NCBI RefSeq assembly: GCF_949987535.1
Contig: NC_080074.1
Location: forward strand, 25,875,268-25,939,267
Reading direction: 5' to 3'
DNA length: 64,000 bases
Source of the DNA: Balaenoptera acutorostrata
Lineage: Eukaryota > Chordata > Mammalia > Artiodactyla > Balaenopteridae
The notes under the pieces were generated by a model. It worked only from the letters and a program-made list of their open reading frames with translations. It was not told the DNA's origin and searched no databases. Position numbers and translations under genes: made by a program. Positions 61,017 to 64,000 of the stretch are shown piece after piece (the stretch's first letter is position 1; each line of letters begins with the position of its first letter).

Positions 61017-62035
61017 GAAGTTATTTGATAGAATTTCTATTTTTTTCATTATGATAAGGAATGTTGAATTTAAAATATTTAATAAAAAGCAGTTGGACTG
61101 GAGCATTTCTACCAGAATATATGAAAAATTAGATATCCAGGAGCTAGGATGAAAAGACTTCATTCTTACAGAGCAGTAGAAATTGAATTCCTGCAGATCT
61201 CCAAATTTAAGTGCAAATTTGTCTTTAGCTCTTGCCTGGACATTTGAATAGTGATGTATAGTAAACTATTACAACTCCATGGGACTTTATGTATAAACAG
61301 CTCCTAACAGGCATAGTCACAAAGAGAAGCCCAAGAAAATAGGTAACTATAACTCACCTTACACTTGGGCATTCCAAGAGCAAAACCAATAAGTTGAATC
61401 TATAATATTAGCTGGGTTTCTATAAAGAAAATCAACAAAAGTTTTTGCAACAACATTGTACTCTGAGTCAATTCTACCATTTAAAAAATCTATATCCTGG
61501 CTAATCCCTAAGAATGAAAAGGACAGCTATAATTAATTTTCATTAAGCACAAAAACCTTACTTTACAATACATAGAAATTAAATTTAGCAAGATGGCCAC
61601 CAAAATTATTATTTATGAAATTTCCCAGATTATAACTCTTAGTCCTCATGTGATTCATTTACAAGTAGCCTGTGCTCCTCCAAGCCCTGAATAAATCCTG
61701 CACTTGAACTTTATGTGTGCATAAAGGTCTACAGTAGTCATGTAACACACTTGGATAATGCATATGCTATTTTCAGAGTGCCTCTACCGGTAGAACCAAA
61801 GACATATATACCAAGGAAATGAAAAGAGAAAGGGGATCCTGGATAAGATAACACAACTTACTCAAGTGTTAAATTAGGTCCAGCAGTAGTACATCAATGT
61901 ACTGGTTTTGGTTATTTCCACATTTGTTGAACTCTAAGATTCATTTTGTTTCTGGCCACTCTAAGTACATGTTGTTTTTAGTAGTTCCTTTATCATCACA
62001 GTCAGAATATTTTGGATGTATTAAAATAAACTTTG
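61017..62035. other. Unassigned intronic sequence
   Basis: Unique apart from the repeat partner at about 61355-61435. No genes seen. Confidence 0.45.
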
Positions 62036-62420
62036 TTCACAGATTTTCCCTAGCCTCTTGGCACCACAGCTTGGTTAATTTTGTTTCTTCTTCCTGGAAA
62101 GTCTCTTCCCGTGTTCCTGTCAGAAATACTGCCCAACTTCAAGAACCATCTCAAAACCCAGTCCCTCTCATAAACAACTGCTAATCTATGGTGATTTCTG
62201 CATCTTTTGAATTCCAACATCATTTTGTTTCTTAGGTATTTATTTATTGTCTTGTTTATCTGTAATTTTTTTCTATGTAAATTTTTTTCTCTCCAGCTAC
62301 ATTATACTTTGCTTAAAGACAGAAATCATGTTTTGTAATGCTTTGTGTACCAAACGTTGCCTAACATAGCAACTCTCTCTTGTAGATATTCATTAAATAA
62401 TTGTTGACTGATTGATATAA
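62036..62420 (+). mobile_element. L2-like LINE 3' end; its first 139 bp is inverted-repeat arm 1
   Basis: cttcctggaaagtctcttcc, cccaacttcaagaaccatct and a terminus near tcattaaataattgttgact follow the sense L2 3' end. Positions 62036-62174 recur inverted at 62658-62803. Confidence 0.65.
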
Positions 62421-62657
62421 TTTATTACCTTTATGCTGATTTACCTCTTATACTGTTTCTCAAGAAAACAACAACAATACCTCATAGATCCAAATTTGGG
62501 AATCCCATTCTGAGCTGCTTTACAAAACGTTCATTTGTACAGTCATGACATCATGTGTCAATAAATGCATTTTGCTACTGGAATTCAGGGCAATACTTAG
62601 TTATTAGGAAGTATTCCAGATGATCCCAAATATTAATTTTTAGAAATTATTTAGGAC

Positions 62658-62803
62658 TTTATGAGAGGGATTGGGTTTTGAGATGGTTCTTGAAGTTGGG
62701 CAGTATTTCTGACAGGCAGAAGGGAAGAGGGAAGAGAGTTTCCAGGAAGAGGAAACAAAATTAACCAAGTTGTGGTGCTAGGAGGCTAGGGGAAATCTGT
62801 GAA
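62658..62803 (-). repeat. Inverted-repeat arm 2
   Basis: Reverse complement of 62036-62174: about 93% identical by eye apart from one indel of about 7 bp (near 62712-62722). The spacer is 483 bp. The similarity is much higher than expected between two independent L2 copies. Confidence 0.93.
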
Positions 62804-62810
62804 TGTGTGG

Positions 62811-63162
62811 GGACTTCCCTGGTGGCACAGTGGTTAAGAATCTGCCTGCCAATGCAGGGGACACAGGTTCTATCCCTGGTCTGGGAGGATCCCACATGCC
62901 GCAGAGCAATTAAGCCCATGCACCACAACTACTGAGCCTGCACTCTAGAGCCCGTGAGCCACAACTACTGAGCCCGTGAGCCACAACTACTGAAGCCCAC
63001 GCACCTAGAGCCCGTGCTCCGCAACAAGAGAGGCCACTGCAATGAGAAGCCTGAGCACCACAATGAAGAGTAGCCCCCACTCGCCGCAACTAGAGAAAGC
63101 CCGTGTGCAGCAATGAAGACCCAATGCAGCCAAATAAATAAATAAATAAAATTTTTAAAAAA
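62811..63162 (+). mobile_element. CHR-type SINE with internal 22-bp duplication
   Basis: Head gggacttccctggtggcac (first base about 62809-62811), B box aggttctatccctgg (diverged), taaa tail. The 22-bp unit gagcccgtgagccacaacta plus ct occurs twice in tandem (62948-62969, 62970-62991). No clear TSD was found, unlike most copies here. It abuts the inverted-repeat arm. Confidence 0.9.
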
Positions 63163-63164
63163 GA

Positions 63165-63793
63165 AATTATTGGTGAGATAATACAAAAAATATTAAAATT
63201 CTCATAAAACTCTCAGATCCCAGATAATTCCACTAAAGTATTCCTCCCTGTGAAAAATACTATTTTAAAAACCCTCAACTACTCTGAATTGTGGGATTAA
63301 AAGAAAATGCCCAGTCATTATGACAAAATGTGTTCAAAGCCTTAAGAATATACAAATGTTGACTGTTCAATTTTACCTCTAGAAAACACAGTCCTAATAA
63401 AGATGTACACAAATTGTTAGCTACAAGGATATTCATTACAGAATTAAAATATAGTATGTAAAAATATTTTAAAGCCTAAATGACCAAAAATAGGGGATTG
63501 GTCAAATAAATTTTACATCATACAAGGGAGCCATTAAAATGTGTGTTGTACAAGAATATTTAATGACATGAAATGATGATCTCAATCCAAAAAAGAAGTT
63601 TTAAATATAATTGTGTTTTTAAAAACCTTATTAAATATAATTTTATTTTTAAAGTACCTCAAATATATGCTTCAAATATTGATAATGATGTCACTTTGTG
63701 ATGGGATTACAGATTTCTAAGTTTTCTATATTGAAGATGTATTACTTTTGTGTAAAGAATAAAATAATTTAAAGGTATTAAAAATTTAAGTAG
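63165..63793. other. Unassigned AT-rich intronic sequence
   Basis: Nothing recognised. Confidence 0.5.
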
Positions 63794-63794
63794 G

Positions 63795-64000
63795 GCTTCC
63801 CTGGTGGTGCAGTGGTTAAGAATCCACCTGCCAATGCAGGGGACACGGGTTTAAGCCCTGGACCGGGAAGATCCCACATGCCACAGAGCAACTAAGCCCA
63901 TGCACCACAACTACTGAGCCTGCGCTCTAGAGCCTGCGAGCCACAACTACTGAGCCTGCGTGCCACAACTACTGAAGCCCGTGTGCCTAGAGCCCATGCT
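63795..64000 (+). mobile_element. CHR-type SINE, cut by the window end
   Basis: gggcttccctggtggtgcag, ggacacgggtttaagccctg (B box changed), ccacaactactgagcctgcg. Continues past 64000, so tail and TSD are not visible. Confidence 0.94.

Larger units (their letters stand above)
36246..64000 (+). other. NTN4: NTN4 downstream intron, continues past the window (27.7 kb or more)
   Basis: Begins with donor gtatgt. The next netrin-4 exon, expected to open near VHGKC, was not found in the rest of the window, so the intron runs beyond 64000. It contains a chimeric retropseudogene and many repeats. Confidence 0.9.

Noticed and set aside
2726..63162. Regularly recurring similar segments suggestive of an array
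   Set aside because: They are dispersed SINE copies on both strands, each with its own TSD, at irregular spacing. Not a CRISPR or satellite array.
63795..64000. Functional tRNA genes at the A/B-box heads of the SINEs
   Set aside because: The heads lack a foldable acceptor stem and anticodon arm and are fused to SINE bodies and tails.
36246..64000. Further NTN4 exons
   Set aside because: I looked for the expected continuation (VHGKC and the following EGF cysteines) in all frames after 36246 and found none.

Overview
The window is vertebrate nuclear DNA, almost certainly from a cetacean (whale or dolphin). Two things point there. First, two spliced exons encode consecutive parts of netrin-4 (NTN4) with consensus GT/AG splice sites. 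Second, about 20 copies of a tRNA-derived SINE are scattered through it, whose A box / B box head reads like the CHR family of Cetartiodactyla, in young-looking copies with clear target-site duplications (TSDs). No ruminant BovB LINE was seen. The species cannot be fixed from the sequence.

Layout: positions 1-227 are the 3' part of an NTN4 exon in the laminin N-terminal domain. Positions 228-35966 are a 35.7-kb intron. Positions 35967-36245 are the next coding exon (93 codons, phase 0 at both ends), which finishes the LamN domain and opens the first laminin-type EGF module. From 36246 to the window end is the following intron (at least 27.7 kb). The gene lies on the + strand. No other functional gene was recognised; almost all of the short open frames lie in repeats or chance intronic sequence.

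The introns are a record of retrotransposition: CHR SINEs (long and short forms, both strands), several L1 copies of different ages (two degenerate copies at about 18.65-21.1 kb and 26.6-29.9 kb, a younger 3' end at 52.0-53.1 kb, and short 3' stubs), ancient L2, L3/CR1 and MIR remnants, hAT and Tigger DNA transposon fossils (MER20, MER5A, MER2-like), a MaLR-type LTR split by a SINE, and one probable solitary retroviral LTR.

The most notable items are: (i) a chimeric processed pseudogene at about 39.16-40.8 kb, in which a mid-mRNA piece of RACK1 is joined directly to the 3' half of GOT2 mRNA, as expected from template switching during LINE-driven reverse transcription; (ii) four CHR SINEs whose TSDs enclose extra unique sequence and a second poly(A) stretch beyond the AATAAA-repeat tail, suggesting AATAAA-directed polyadenylation of read-through SINE transcripts; (iii) a 458-bp direct duplication, about 98.7% identical and without indels, spaced 1,492 bp apart and containing a Tigger/MER2-like MITE; (iv) an inverted repeat with arms of about 140 bp (roughly 93% identical outside one indel) in the 3' intron. 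I found no evidence for a novel multi-gene system.
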